Shown in pieces: positions 1 to 11,643 of a stretch of 44,985 bases of DNA; the stretch's first letter is position 1, and each line of letters starts with the position of its first letter. The DNA lies in contig NZ_JBFIII010000008.1 in NCBI RefSeq assembly GCF_041601295.1, forward strand, positions 1 through 44,985, written 5' to 3'. The position numbers and the translations under genes were made by a program. Source of the DNA: Immundisolibacter sp. (GTDB lineage: Bacteria; Pseudomonadota; Gammaproteobacteria; Immundisolibacterales; Immundisolibacteraceae). The notes beneath the pieces are model-generated. The model saw nothing but the letters and a program-made list of their open reading frames with translations, was not told the origin of the DNA and did no database searches.

Positions 1-852
1 CCTGTCCGCCAGCACGCCGGCAGCCACGGCCGCAATCGGTCGCACATAGGAGGTCAGGGCAGAAAGCCGGGCGGCGTCAATTTCGTTCATCCCCAATACC
101 TGGACGGCATACAGGGAATAGTTGTCCAGGCCTTTATAGCCGCAATAGGCGCACAGGATGATTCCGGCCTGCGCCCAGATGGTCGGGCGTTTAAACGTAG
201 CGACCGTATTCCCGAATGTCAGTCGGGGCTTTATTGCAGAGGATTTTTCGCCCGACCCGGGCAACAGGAACCAGGCCAGCACGCCGATAGCGCAGGTGGC
301 GATTGAATACAGTAGGAGCACCCCGCGAAAACCCGCCCGGCGCTGTACATCAGTTGCCAGAGTGGCATCGATTGGCAAGTAGAACGCCAATACCGCGATG
401 CCGATGAATGCAAAGCAAGCGGCAACGAATCCGCGACCACCATCCAGAATTCCAAACGCCTTGCCTTGAGATAATGCTCCACCCCATTCGCGCGTGGCCT
501 TAATCATGGCGGCCCAGAACATGAAAATTGTGGTAATTCCCCAATAACCATAAAGCAGTGCCATCTGCCCCGCGCTAGGGATGGTTGCCATATAGAAGCC
601 TCCGGCGCCGGTCAGAATGAGGGACGAACCGAGCAATACGCGAATGGACAATCGATCCGCGAGCAAACCTCCTGGGAAATACGCAAGCATGGCGGCTAAC
701 CCATACACGGCGAAGATGTCGCCCAGGCTGGTGTTTGAGAACTCAAACACCTCCAGCAAAGTCGGACGAAAAAACCGCGCCGTGTGAAACGGCAAGCTGA
801 AAATCATCTCGCCAGCCAGGATCAGCACGGCCATTTGCACGATTCTTTTCAC
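1..852 (-). CDS. MFS transporter, N-terminal part (truncated by window edge)
   Basis: The minus strand is open from a GTG at 852 to the left edge, giving about 284 residues with no stop. The protein is strongly hydrophobic with several predicted membrane helices. After the second helix it carries GGLLADR, the loop 2-3 signature of the major facilitator superfamily (G-x3-D-R). The GTG is preceded by GGCGGAG at a spacing of 8 nt, which decides the start. MFS proteins usually have 400-450 residues, so about a third is missing. The substrate cannot be told. Its start region faces away from gyrA, so the roughly 620 bp between them is a shared upstream region. GC content is somewhat lower than in the supraoperon next door. 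Confidence 0.8.
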   Translation of the reverse strand, partial: MKRIVQMAVLILAGEMIFSLPFHTARFFRPTLLEVFEFSNTSLGDIFAVYGLAAMLAYFPGGLLADRLSIRVLLGSSLILTGAGGFYMATIPSAGQMALLYGYWGITTIFMFWAAMIKATREWGGALSQGKAFGILDGGRGFVAACFAFIGIAVLAFYLPIDATLATDVQRRAGFRGVLLLYSIATCAIGVLAWFLLPGSGEKSSAIKPRLTFGNTVATFKRPTIWAQAGIILCAYCGYKGLDNYSLYAVQVLGMNEIDAARLSALTSYVRPIAAVAAGVLADR

Positions 853-1476
853 TGGACGGGCTCCGCCAGGTTCGCTTGATAAGCCGCTGCGCTGTGGTTG
901 CGTGCAGCGCCGGATAGTGAAACGCGCTGATCTGGCCAGCTCCAGGTCGCCAATTGAGTGTCAGCAACCGCCTGCCGGCCGGTCATTGGGATTATGGAAC
1001 GCGGCGCTGGATAGCTTGTGATTCTCATGACCTGCGGAGGGGACTTGGGAATGGCCTGTGTGCGAGGCTCCACAGCGGCCTGCAGCGCGTCGCCGCGAGG
1101 TCCAGAGGCTCAGGGCGCTGTGCTAGAATTCGCGGCCGTGTCGTACCCGTTTATCCCTTGCTTGGCGCACTGGGCGCGCAGCCTTGAACTGCCAAGCGTG
1201 CCGCGGTGATGACCGTACTTGGCAGGCAGGCGTTTTGTCCACGGCCTGGAGCGTTCGTAAAGGCACCTAGTCCGTGAATATTGCGTTGCAACTAATTGAT
1301 TTTTCATGGTTGTGGCAGGGGTCTGGTATACCCGAAAGCGACCGGAGTTGCGACCGGTTGCGCACGCCACGCGTTCGACACCAGCACAGTCCGTGGCAAC
1401 CGCTCTATAACCTATCCCGCGGTGGCGGCCTTGCCGCTACCGGCCCGACACCTTTAGCCCTTCTATTGGCGACAGC
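853..1476. other. Non-coding region between divergent MFS gene and gyrA
   Basis: I see no convincing gene here. It should hold the promoters for the MFS gene and for gyrA. The best plus-strand candidate is an extended -10 element TGcTAGAAT at 1121-1129, but its -35 (TCCAGA, 1101-1106) is poor. A second, weaker one is TGGTATACC at 1325-1332 with no well-spaced -35. A 7-bp inverted repeat TGCCAAG/CTTGGCA lies at 1190-1196 and 1218-1224. Which promoter is used cannot be decided from the sequence. Confidence 0.4.
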
Positions 1477-4128
<2,652 letters not shown>

Positions 4129-4174
4129 TTAAGCGGCTGGTGTCTCGCGCACCGGTCCTGACACGGAGACCATG

Positions 4175-5257
<1,083 letters not shown>

Positions 5258-5291
5258 GCCGCTTCCTTACCTTCAGGAAATAGACATCCCT

Positions 5292-6458
5292 ATGTACCGC
5301 GTACTCGCGCTGAACAATATCTCCAAGGCCGGCCTGGCACGCCTGCCTGCCGACCGCTTCCAGGTTGGCAAGGACCTGGCTGACCCGGACGTCATTCTGC
5401 TGCGCTCAGCTGACCTGCATAGCATGGTCCTGCCGGCCACGTTACTGGCAGTGGGCCGGGCCGGGGCGGGCGTCAACAACATTCCCGTCCCGGCGCTGTC
5501 GGCGCAGGGCATCCCGGTGTTCAACACGCCGGGCGCCAACGCCAACGCGGTCAAGGAACTGGTGATCGCCGGCCTGCTCCTGGCGGCGCGCAACATCTGT
5601 CAGGCCTGGGCCTACACGCAGGCACTGCAAGGCGACGCACAGGCCATCGAGCACGCGGTCGAGGCTGGCAAGAAACAGTTCGCCGGCTTCGAGCTGCCAG
5701 GTCGCACGCTTGGCGTCGTCGGCCTGGGCGCCATCGGCCGGGAAGTGGCCAATGCGGCTCTGGCGCTGGGCATGAAAGTGGTTGGTTATGACCCCGGACT
5801 CACGGTCGACGGCGCGTGGGCGCTGTCATCCCAGGTGGAGCGGGCGACCACCGTGGAGACAGTATTCAGCCGCGCCGATTTCATTACCTTCCACGTGCCG
5901 CTGAACGAGCACACGCGGGGTCTGGCCAACGCCGACACCTTGCGTCTGGCGCGGCCTGGGCTGACGGTGCTGAATTTTGCGCGCGCCGGCATTGTCGATA
6001 TCGGCGCCGTCGCGGCCGCGCTCGAAACCGGTCAAGTGCATGCTTACGTCAGTGATTTTCCGAAACCGGGCTTGATAGGTCATCCACGGGTGATAGCGTT
6101 GCCGCATCTGGGGGCATCCACGACCGAGGCGGAGGAGAACTGCGCCATCATGGTGGCCGAGCAGGTGCGCGAATACGTCGAGAACGGCAACATCACCAAC
6201 GCGGTCAATTTCCCTTGGGTGGTCATGCCGCGTGCCGAGGGTGGGGTGCGGCTGGCGGTGGTCAATGCCAACGTGCCGAATATGGTCGGCCAGATCACCA
6301 CCGCGCTGGCCGAGGCCAAACTCAACATCGTCGACATGATCAACAAGTCGAAAGGTGAGCTCGCCTACACGCTGGTCGATGTGGATCGTCCGGTGCCCGC
6401 CGAGCTGCTGGTGAAGATCCGCGCCATCGAAGGCGTGCTGGCGGTGCGCTGCCCCTGA
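5292..6458 (+). CDS. serA: D-3-phosphoglycerate dehydrogenase
   Basis: This enzyme catalyses the first step of serine synthesis, NAD-dependent oxidation of 3-phosphoglycerate. At 388 residues it is a short form. The order is an N-terminal substrate-binding segment, an NAD-binding Rossmann domain with GLGAIG, the catalytic region with NFARAGIVD and the histidine in ALPHLGAS, then a short C-terminal ACT-like domain (VNANVPNMVGQITTALAEA). The ACT domain suggests feedback control by serine, as known for the family. AGGAAA at 5275-5280 lies 11 nt before the ATG. In the classical Pseudomonas supraoperon serC is followed directly by pheA, so serA is an insertion in this order. Confidence 0.95.
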   Translation: MYRVLALNNISKAGLARLPADRFQVGKDLADPDVILLRSADLHSMVLPATLLAVGRAGAGVNNIPVPALSAQGIPVFNTPGANANAVKELVIAGLLLAARNICQAWAYTQALQGDAQAIEHAVEAGKKQFAGFELPGRTLGVVGLGAIGREVANAALALGMKVVGYDPGLTVDGAWALSSQVERATTVETVFSRADFITFHVPLNEHTRGLANADTLRLARPGLTVLNFARAGIVDIGAVAAALETGQVHAYVSDFPKPGLIGHPRVIALPHLGASTTEAEENCAIMVAEQVREYVENGNITNAVNFPWVVMPRAEGGVRLAVVNANVPNMVGQITTALAEAKLNIVDMINKSKGELAYTLVDVDRPVPAELLVKIRAIEGVLAVRCP

Positions 6459-6491
6459 GGGCAGCTGCTTGCCGATCGAGCGGGGGGAGTC

Positions 6492-7583
6492 ATGCCGGAC
6501 GACGGAAAACTCGCTGCGATACGGCTGCGTATCGACGCCTTGGACACCGAACTGCTGCGCCTGCTGTCCGAGCGCGCCGCCTGTGCCCAGCAAGTCGCCG
6601 AGGTCAAGCGTGCCGCGGGCGAGAGCGCTTTTTACCGCCCCGAGCGGGAAGCCCAGGTGTTGCGCCAGGTGGCTGCGACCAATCCCGGGCCCTTGCCGGA
6701 GGAGGCCGTCACGCGCATCTTCCGCGAAATCATGTCAGCGTGTCTGGCACTGGAGCGACCGCTGACTGTGGCCTATCTGGGCCCACCCGGTACCTTCTCG
6801 CAGGATGCGACGCAGAAGCATTTCGGGCAGGCCGCCAGCAGCCTGCCGCAGGCCACCATAGACCAGGTATTCCGCGAGGTCGATGCTGGCGCCGCCGACT
6901 ACGGCGTGGTGCCGATCGAGAACTCGACCGAGGGCGCGGTTACCCACACCTTGGACATGTTCCTGAGCTCACCGCTCAAGGTTTGCGGCGAGGTGGAGCT
7001 GGCAGTGCATCAACAGCTGCTGAGTCGTGCCGCGGACCTTTCCGAAATCAACAAGGTGTACTCGCATGCTCAGTCGCTGGCGCAGTGCCGGCGCTGGCTG
7101 GTCGGCCATCTGCCGGGCGTGGCCGCGGAAGCGGTCAGCAGCAATGCCGAGGCGGCCCGCCGGGCCGCCAGCGAAGACGGCGCCGCGGCCATTGCTGGGC
7201 AGTCAGCCGGACGGCTATACGACCTGCCGTGCCTGGCGGCCAATATCGAGGACGAGCCGGGCAACACCACGCGGTTCCTGATTATCGGCAGCCAGGACAC
7301 CCAGCCCAGTGGGCGCGACAAGACCTCGCTGTTACTGTCTACCGGTAACCGGCCGGGGGCGCTGGCCAGTCTGCTGGAGCCGCTGCGCCGGCATGGCATC
7401 TCCATGACCCGCATCGAATCGCGCCCGGCCCGCACCGGCCGCTGGCAGTACGTGTTCTTTATCGACATCGAGGGCCACGTGCGTGATGCGCCGGTACAGC
7501 AGGTACTCGAAGAACTGCGCGAAGTGACTGCTCTGTGCAAGGTATTGGGTGCCTACCCGCGTGCGGCCGGGGATGCGCCTTGA
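6492..7583 (+). CDS. pheA: Bifunctional chorismate mutase / prephenate dehydratase (P-protein)
   Basis: It converts chorismate to prephenate and prephenate to phenylpyruvate, the committed steps to phenylalanine. The 363 residues divide into an AroQ-type chorismate mutase helix bundle (about 1-85), the dehydratase domain (about 92-270; starts VAYLGPPGTFSQ; catalytic TRF motif at about 260-262), and a C-terminal ACT domain (about 280-355) with GNRPGAL and IESRPA, the residues that bind phenylalanine for feedback inhibition. GGGGGAG sits just before the ATG. Its TGA overlaps the TTG start of hisC, which points to translational coupling. Confidence 0.97.
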   Translation: MPDDGKLAAIRLRIDALDTELLRLLSERAACAQQVAEVKRAAGESAFYRPEREAQVLRQVAATNPGPLPEEAVTRIFREIMSACLALERPLTVAYLGPPGTFSQDATQKHFGQAASSLPQATIDQVFREVDAGAADYGVVPIENSTEGAVTHTLDMFLSSPLKVCGEVELAVHQQLLSRAADLSEINKVYSHAQSLAQCRRWLVGHLPGVAAEAVSSNAEAARRAASEDGAAAIAGQSAGRLYDLPCLAANIEDEPGNTTRFLIIGSQDTQPSGRDKTSLLLSTGNRPGALASLLEPLRRHGISMTRIESRPARTGRWQYVFFIDIEGHVRDAPVQQVLEELREVTALCKVLGAYPRAAGDAP

Positions 7584-8683
7584 GGCACTCGGTCAGGGAC
7601 TTGGCCACAGCCGGCGTGAGGGCGCTGCAGCCCTACCAGCCAGGCAAGCCGCTGAGCGAACTGGAGCGCGAGTACGGTATCCGCGACGCGATCAAGCTTG
7701 CTTCCAACGAGAACCCGCTCGGCCCAAGTCCACTTGGTATTGAAGCGGCGCGGCGTGCGCTGGCCGACCTGGCGCTGTACCCGGACAGCCATGGTTTCGA
7801 GCTCAAAAACGCGCTTTCCGCGGCGTTGGGTGTGCGCGCCGATCAGCTGGTGCTCGGCAATGGCTCCAACGAAGTCCTGCAACTGGTGACACGCGCGTTC
7901 CTGAGTCCTGGCGACGAGGCGGTGGTGGCGCAGCATGCGTTCGCCATTTTCACCACCGAGGCGGTCAGCGCGGGCGGCACCGTGGTCAGCGTGCCGGCGC
8001 GCGACTGGGGTGCCGACCTGCCGGCCATGCGGGACGCGGTCGGCGAACGGACCCGGCTCGTCTTTGTCGCCAACCCGAACAATCCGACCGGTACCTGGCA
8101 CCGCGCGGCGCATTTGCACGCGTTTTTGGGTTCGTTGCCGGCGCATGTGGTGGTGGTGCTCGACGAGGCCTACTGCGAGTACGTCAGCGAGCCCGATTAT
8201 CCGGATGGCCTGGCCTGGCTGGCCGAGTTTCCCAACCTGCTGGTGTCGCGCACGTTCTCGAAGATCTACGGCCTGGCCGGGTTGCGTTTGGGTTATGGGG
8301 TGGCCAGTGCGGACATGGCGGACCTGCTAAACCGTCTGCGCGAGCCGTTCACAGTCAACAGCCTGGCGCTGGTCGCGGGCGAGGCGGCGCTGGCCGATCA
8401 CGAGCATGTGCGCCGCTCGCGGGATTTCAACCTCCAGGGCCTGGCTGCGCTAGGTGCTGCTTGCCAACAGCTCGGCCTGGACTACATCCCGTCGGTTGGC
8501 AACTTCATCGCTGTCGATGTCGGTCGCCTGGCGGGGCCGGTATACGAGGCGCTGCTGCGGCGGGGCATCATCGTGCGCCCGTTGGCACCGTACGGCATGC
8601 CCCGCCATCTGCGCATCACCATCGGTACGCCCGCGCAGATGGAGCGCCTGCTCAGCGCGCTGCCGCAGGCACTGGCCGGCTGA
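7580..8683 (+). CDS. hisC: Histidinol-phosphate aminotransferase (HisC2 type)
   Basis: This is a PLP aminotransferase of fold type I. It starts LRHSVRDLATAGVRALQPYQPGKP and contains KLASNENPLGPSP, a family hallmark. The PLP lysine is in RTFSKIYGLAGLRLGYG (about residue 228). I chose TTG at 7580, overlapping the pheA stop, because GGGGA lies 6 nt before it and the length (367) fits. The open frame extends to 7535, but that would overlap pheA by 49 nt. The alternative GTG at 7616 would cut into conserved sequence. In this supraoperon position the enzyme is thought to serve aromatic as well as histidine synthesis. Confidence 0.93.
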   Translation: MRHSVRDLATAGVRALQPYQPGKPLSELEREYGIRDAIKLASNENPLGPSPLGIEAARRALADLALYPDSHGFELKNALSAALGVRADQLVLGNGSNEVLQLVTRAFLSPGDEAVVAQHAFAIFTTEAVSAGGTVVSVPARDWGADLPAMRDAVGERTRLVFVANPNNPTGTWHRAAHLHAFLGSLPAHVVVVLDEAYCEYVSEPDYPDGLAWLAEFPNLLVSRTFSKIYGLAGLRLGYGVASADMADLLNRLREPFTVNSLALVAGEAALADHEHVRRSRDFNLQGLAALGAACQQLGLDYIPSVGNFIAVDVGRLAGPVYEALLRRGIIVRPLAPYGMPRHLRITIGTPAQMERLLSALPQALAG

Positions 8684-9534
8684 TGGCGAACATTGTCATC
8701 ATCGGTCTGGGACTCATCGGGGGTTCGCTGGCGCGCGATCTGCGCCGCTGCGGCCATCGCGTCACCGCCTGTGGAAGGGATGCCGGCCGGCTGGCGCCAG
8801 CGCTGAAGCTAGGCATTGTCGATGCCGTTGAGCCCGACTGGCAGATGGCCGTCGCCGGTGCGGATCTGGTGGTCCTGGCCGTGCCGGTTGGGCGCACGCG
8901 GGAGGTCTACGCTCGCATACGTCCCCACCTGACCGCCGACACACCAGTCACCGATGTCGGTAGCAGCAAATGTTCGGTAGTACGCGACCTGACAGCCCTG
9001 TGCGGTCGCCTGCCAGCGCAGTTTGTGCCTGGCCATCCCATCGCCGGCACCGAGCACAGCGGTTTTGCCGCCAGCGTCGAGGGCCTGTTTGCTGGCCGGA
9101 CAGTGGTTCTTACCCCTACGGCCGATACCGACCCTGGCGCCGAAGCGCGCGTGGTCGCGCTGTGGCTGGAGGTCGGAGCGCGGGTTCTGGCGCTGAGTGC
9201 CGAGCAACACGACGCGGCCCTGGCGCTGACCAGCCATCTGCCTCAGATGCTGGCCTATACGCTGATGGGTCAGTTTGCCGAGTTCGGGCAGGGCAAGACC
9301 CTGGCGGAACTGGCGGGCAGCGGGTTTCGGGACATGACACGCCTGGCGGGCAGCGATCCGGCGATGTGGCATGACGTATCCCTGGCCAATCGGGCACAGC
9401 TCAGCCTCGCCCTGCGCCGCTATATGGAACGCCTCGGCGAGCTGGCGGCGGCGGTCGATGCTGGCGACAGCGAGCGCCTGTTGGCGCTGTTCACGGCTGC
9501 CCAGGCGGCACATCACCGTTTGCCTGCGGCCTGA
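8683..9534 (+). CDS. tyrA: Prephenate (or arogenate) dehydrogenase
   Basis: TyrA catalyses the NAD(P)-dependent oxidative decarboxylation of prephenate or arogenate on the way to tyrosine. It begins ANIVIIGLGLIGGSLARDL, a Rossmann GxGxxG motif. GHPIAGTEHSG and SSKCSVVRDL are conserved substrate-site segments. The ATG overlaps the hisC stop (TGATG). The frame is open further upstream to 8461, but that stretch is antisense to the family start. The protein has 283 residues and no ACT or chorismate mutase domain. In Pseudomonas this gene is often fused to aroA. Here the two are separate, 10 nt apart. Confidence 0.95.
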   Translation: MANIVIIGLGLIGGSLARDLRRCGHRVTACGRDAGRLAPALKLGIVDAVEPDWQMAVAGADLVVLAVPVGRTREVYARIRPHLTADTPVTDVGSSKCSVVRDLTALCGRLPAQFVPGHPIAGTEHSGFAASVEGLFAGRTVVLTPTADTDPGAEARVVALWLEVGARVLALSAEQHDAALALTSHLPQMLAYTLMGQFAEFGQGKTLAELAGSGFRDMTRLAGSDPAMWHDVSLANRAQLSLALRRYMERLGELAAAVDAGDSERLLALFTAAQAAHHRLPAA

Positions 9535-9544
9535 AGGATTGGCC

Positions 9545-10846
9545 GTGGATTACCGCATTGCCCCGGCGGTTCGTATCGCAGGCCGCTGCCGCGTGCCAGG
9601 CGACAAGTCCATTTCGCATCGGGCCGTGATGTTGGCCGCCCTCGCACAAGGGGAGAGTCGCTTCGACGGTTTTCTGGCTGGCGCCGACACGCTGGCAACC
9701 GCGGCCGCGTTTCGCGCCATGGGCGTGGCCATCGACGGTCCGCAGGATGGCAGTGTCAGGGTGCAGGGGGTCGGGCTGCATGGCCTGCAACCGCCGGCCG
9801 GGGCGCTGGATATGGGTAACGCGGGCACCGGTATGCGCCTGCTTGCAGGCTTGCTGGCCGGCCAGCGTTTCGGAGTGACCCTCACCGGCGACGAATCACT
9901 GTCGCGTCGACCGATGGCTCGGGTCATCGGCCCGCTGCGGCAGATGGGGGCTGACCTTGCTGCCAGGGAGGGTGACACGCCGCCACTGGTGTTGCGGCCA
10001 GTAGCGCAGTTGCGCGGCATTGATTACGCGCTGCCGATGGCCAGCGCGCAGGTCAAATCCTGTCTGCTGCTGGCCGGTCTGTATGCCCAGGGCCAGACCT
10101 GCGTGACCGAACCGGCACCGACCCGCGACCACACCGAGCGCATGTTGGCCGCGTTTGGCTGGCCAGTGACGCGGCAGCGTGGGCGGGTGTGCATCACCGG
10201 TGGCAGGGGGTCGCTTCAGGCAACGCAATTTTCCATTCCCGGCGATATTTCATCGGCGGCGTTTCCGCTGGTGGCGGCTGTCATCGCCGCGCAGGGCGAA
10301 GTGCTTATCGAAGGCGTTGGTGTCAATCCGACCCGTACCGGCATTCTGGACATCCTGCGTGCCATGGGTGCCGACATCACGTTGCTGAACCCGCGCGATG
10401 CCGGTGCCGAACCGGTGGCGGATATCCGGGTGCGCGCAAGCCGGCTGCGTGGCATCGCCGTGCCACCGGAGCTGGTGCCGCTGGCGATCGACGAGTTTCC
10501 TGCCATTGCCGTCGCCGCCGCCTGTGCGCAGGGCCAAACGCTTATCACGGGTGCGGCCGAGTTGCGGGTCAAGGAGAGTGACCGCATCGCGGCCATCGCG
10601 TCGGGCCTCGGCATGCTGGGTATCACGGTGGAGACGTTGCCGGATGGCCTGCGCATCGAGGGCGGGCAGTTTCGTGGCGGTACGGTGGATAGCCACGGGG
10701 ACCATCGTATTGCCATGGCCTTCAGCCTGGCGGCGCTTCGCGCTCCTGAGGCAGTGCGGATTCGTGACTGTGTCAACGTCGGGACTTCGTTTCCGGGTTA
10801 TACGGTCTTGATGCGAGGCCTCGGCCTGGAGATCGAGGAGGCGTGA
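9545..10846 (+). CDS. aroA: 3-phosphoshikimate 1-carboxyvinyltransferase (EPSP synthase), class II-like
   Basis: EPSP synthase joins shikimate-3-phosphate and PEP in the shikimate pathway. The GTG start at 9545 has AAGGA 5 nt upstream, and the protein starts VDYRIAPAVRIAGRCRVPGDKS. The 433 residues contain GDKS (19-22), GNAGTG (91-96), SAQVK (167-171), RDHT (194-197), NPTR (261-264), DEFPA and KESDRIA. GDKS, SAQxK, RDHT and NxT are the set reported for class II enzymes such as CP4 and Bacillus. The glycine at position 94 is the glyphosate-sensitive residue, so tolerance cannot be claimed. It overlaps cmk by 4 nt. Confidence 0.96.
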   Translation: MDYRIAPAVRIAGRCRVPGDKSISHRAVMLAALAQGESRFDGFLAGADTLATAAAFRAMGVAIDGPQDGSVRVQGVGLHGLQPPAGALDMGNAGTGMRLLAGLLAGQRFGVTLTGDESLSRRPMARVIGPLRQMGADLAAREGDTPPLVLRPVAQLRGIDYALPMASAQVKSCLLLAGLYAQGQTCVTEPAPTRDHTERMLAAFGWPVTRQRGRVCITGGRGSLQATQFSIPGDISSAAFPLVAAVIAAQGEVLIEGVGVNPTRTGILDILRAMGADITLLNPRDAGAEPVADIRVRASRLRGIAVPPELVPLAIDEFPAIAVAAACAQGQTLITGAAELRVKESDRIAAIASGLGMLGITVETLPDGLRIEGGQFRGGTVDSHGDHRIAMAFSLAALRAPEAVRIRDCVNVGTSFPGYTVLMRGLGLEIEEA

Positions 10847-11538
10847 ATCCCCCCGTTTTAACAATCGACGGCCCAGGTGGTGCGGGCAAAGGCACGGTGA
10901 GTCTTCAGCTGGCACGCCGCCTCGGCTGGCATTACCTGGACAGTGGGGCGCTGTATCGGCTGGTTGGATTGGCCGCGACGCGGGCTGGACTGGATCTGGA
11001 CGACGGCGCCGCGCTAGCGGGCCTGGTGAGCCGCCTCGAGTTTGAGTTTCGCCCGGATGCCGCGGCGCTGCGGGTACTGCTGGATGGCACGGATGTGACG
11101 GCGGCGATTCGGGAGGAGGCCTGCGCGCGCGCCGCCTCGCGCCTGGCTGTGCAGGCCGATCTTCGTACCGTGCTACTGCCACTGCAGCGGGCGCGTGCCC
11201 GCTCGCCGGGCCTGGTGGCAGAGGGGCGCGACATGGGCACCACAGTGTTTCCCCAGGCACCGCTGAAGATTTTTCTGACCGCCAGCGTCGAGCAGCGGGC
11301 GCGGCGGCGCTGGTCGCAGTTGAGCGCGGCCGGTGTCGATGCTAGGCTTGCGGATATTTTGAGCGATTTGGGGCAGCGAGATGCGCGGGATGGCTCGCGC
11401 AAAACCGCCCCTCTACGCCCGGCGGACGACGCGGTCATCATCGACAGCAGCGACCTCACGGCGGATGAAGTTTGTGCCCGGATTCTAGGGCACTGTAAGG
11501 AGCGCGGTCTGACGGACAGCGCCGGCCTGGCCCCGTGA
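10843..11538 (+). CDS. cmk: Cytidylate kinase
   Basis: CMP/dCMP kinase. The GTG start overlaps the aroA stop (GTGA) and has GAGGAG directly before it. The protein begins MNPPVLTIDGPGGAGKGT with the P-loop GPGGAGKG at 10-17, then the CMP-binding segment LDSGALYR. The later conserved segment VAEGRDMGTTVFP is present (the D-M-G-T-V-V-F-P region of Cmk). At 231 residues it fits the family (E. coli 227). The order aroA-cmk-rpsA is widely conserved in proteobacteria. Confidence 0.96.
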   Translation: MNPPVLTIDGPGGAGKGTVSLQLARRLGWHYLDSGALYRLVGLAATRAGLDLDDGAALAGLVSRLEFEFRPDAAALRVLLDGTDVTAAIREEACARAASRLAVQADLRTVLLPLQRARARSPGLVAEGRDMGTTVFPQAPLKIFLTASVEQRARRRWSQLSAAGVDARLADILSDLGQRDARDGSRKTAPLRPADDAVIIDSSDLTADEVCARILGHCKERGLTDSAGLAP

Positions 11539-11643
11539 GGGCTGGGGGGTGTTGACGTTCTCCGTTTCGTGGCGAAAGCCCTGTCGACAGCGCATTTGTT
11601 ATCCACTGCGGAATGCGGAATCCGCCATCACGTGTTAGCCCCT
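11539..11643 (+). promoter_or_regulatory. rpsA leader with GGA-containing hairpin
   Basis: This 105-nt stretch precedes a start codon that has no Shine-Dalgarno. At about 11608-11625 the sequence GCGGA-ATGCGGAA-TCCGC can form a 5-bp stem with GGA in the loop. In E. coli the rpsA leader also lacks a Shine-Dalgarno and uses GGA-bearing hairpins for S1-dependent, self-regulated initiation. The same mechanism is inferred here, not shown. Confidence 0.4.

Noticed and set aside
1296..1332. TTGATT and TATACC as a gyrA promoter pair
   Set aside because: Spacing of 25 nt is too long for a sigma70 promoter.
10250..11260. 336-codon minus-strand frame across aroA/cmk
   Set aside because: Overlaps two certain genes and has low-complexity Pro/Arg composition.
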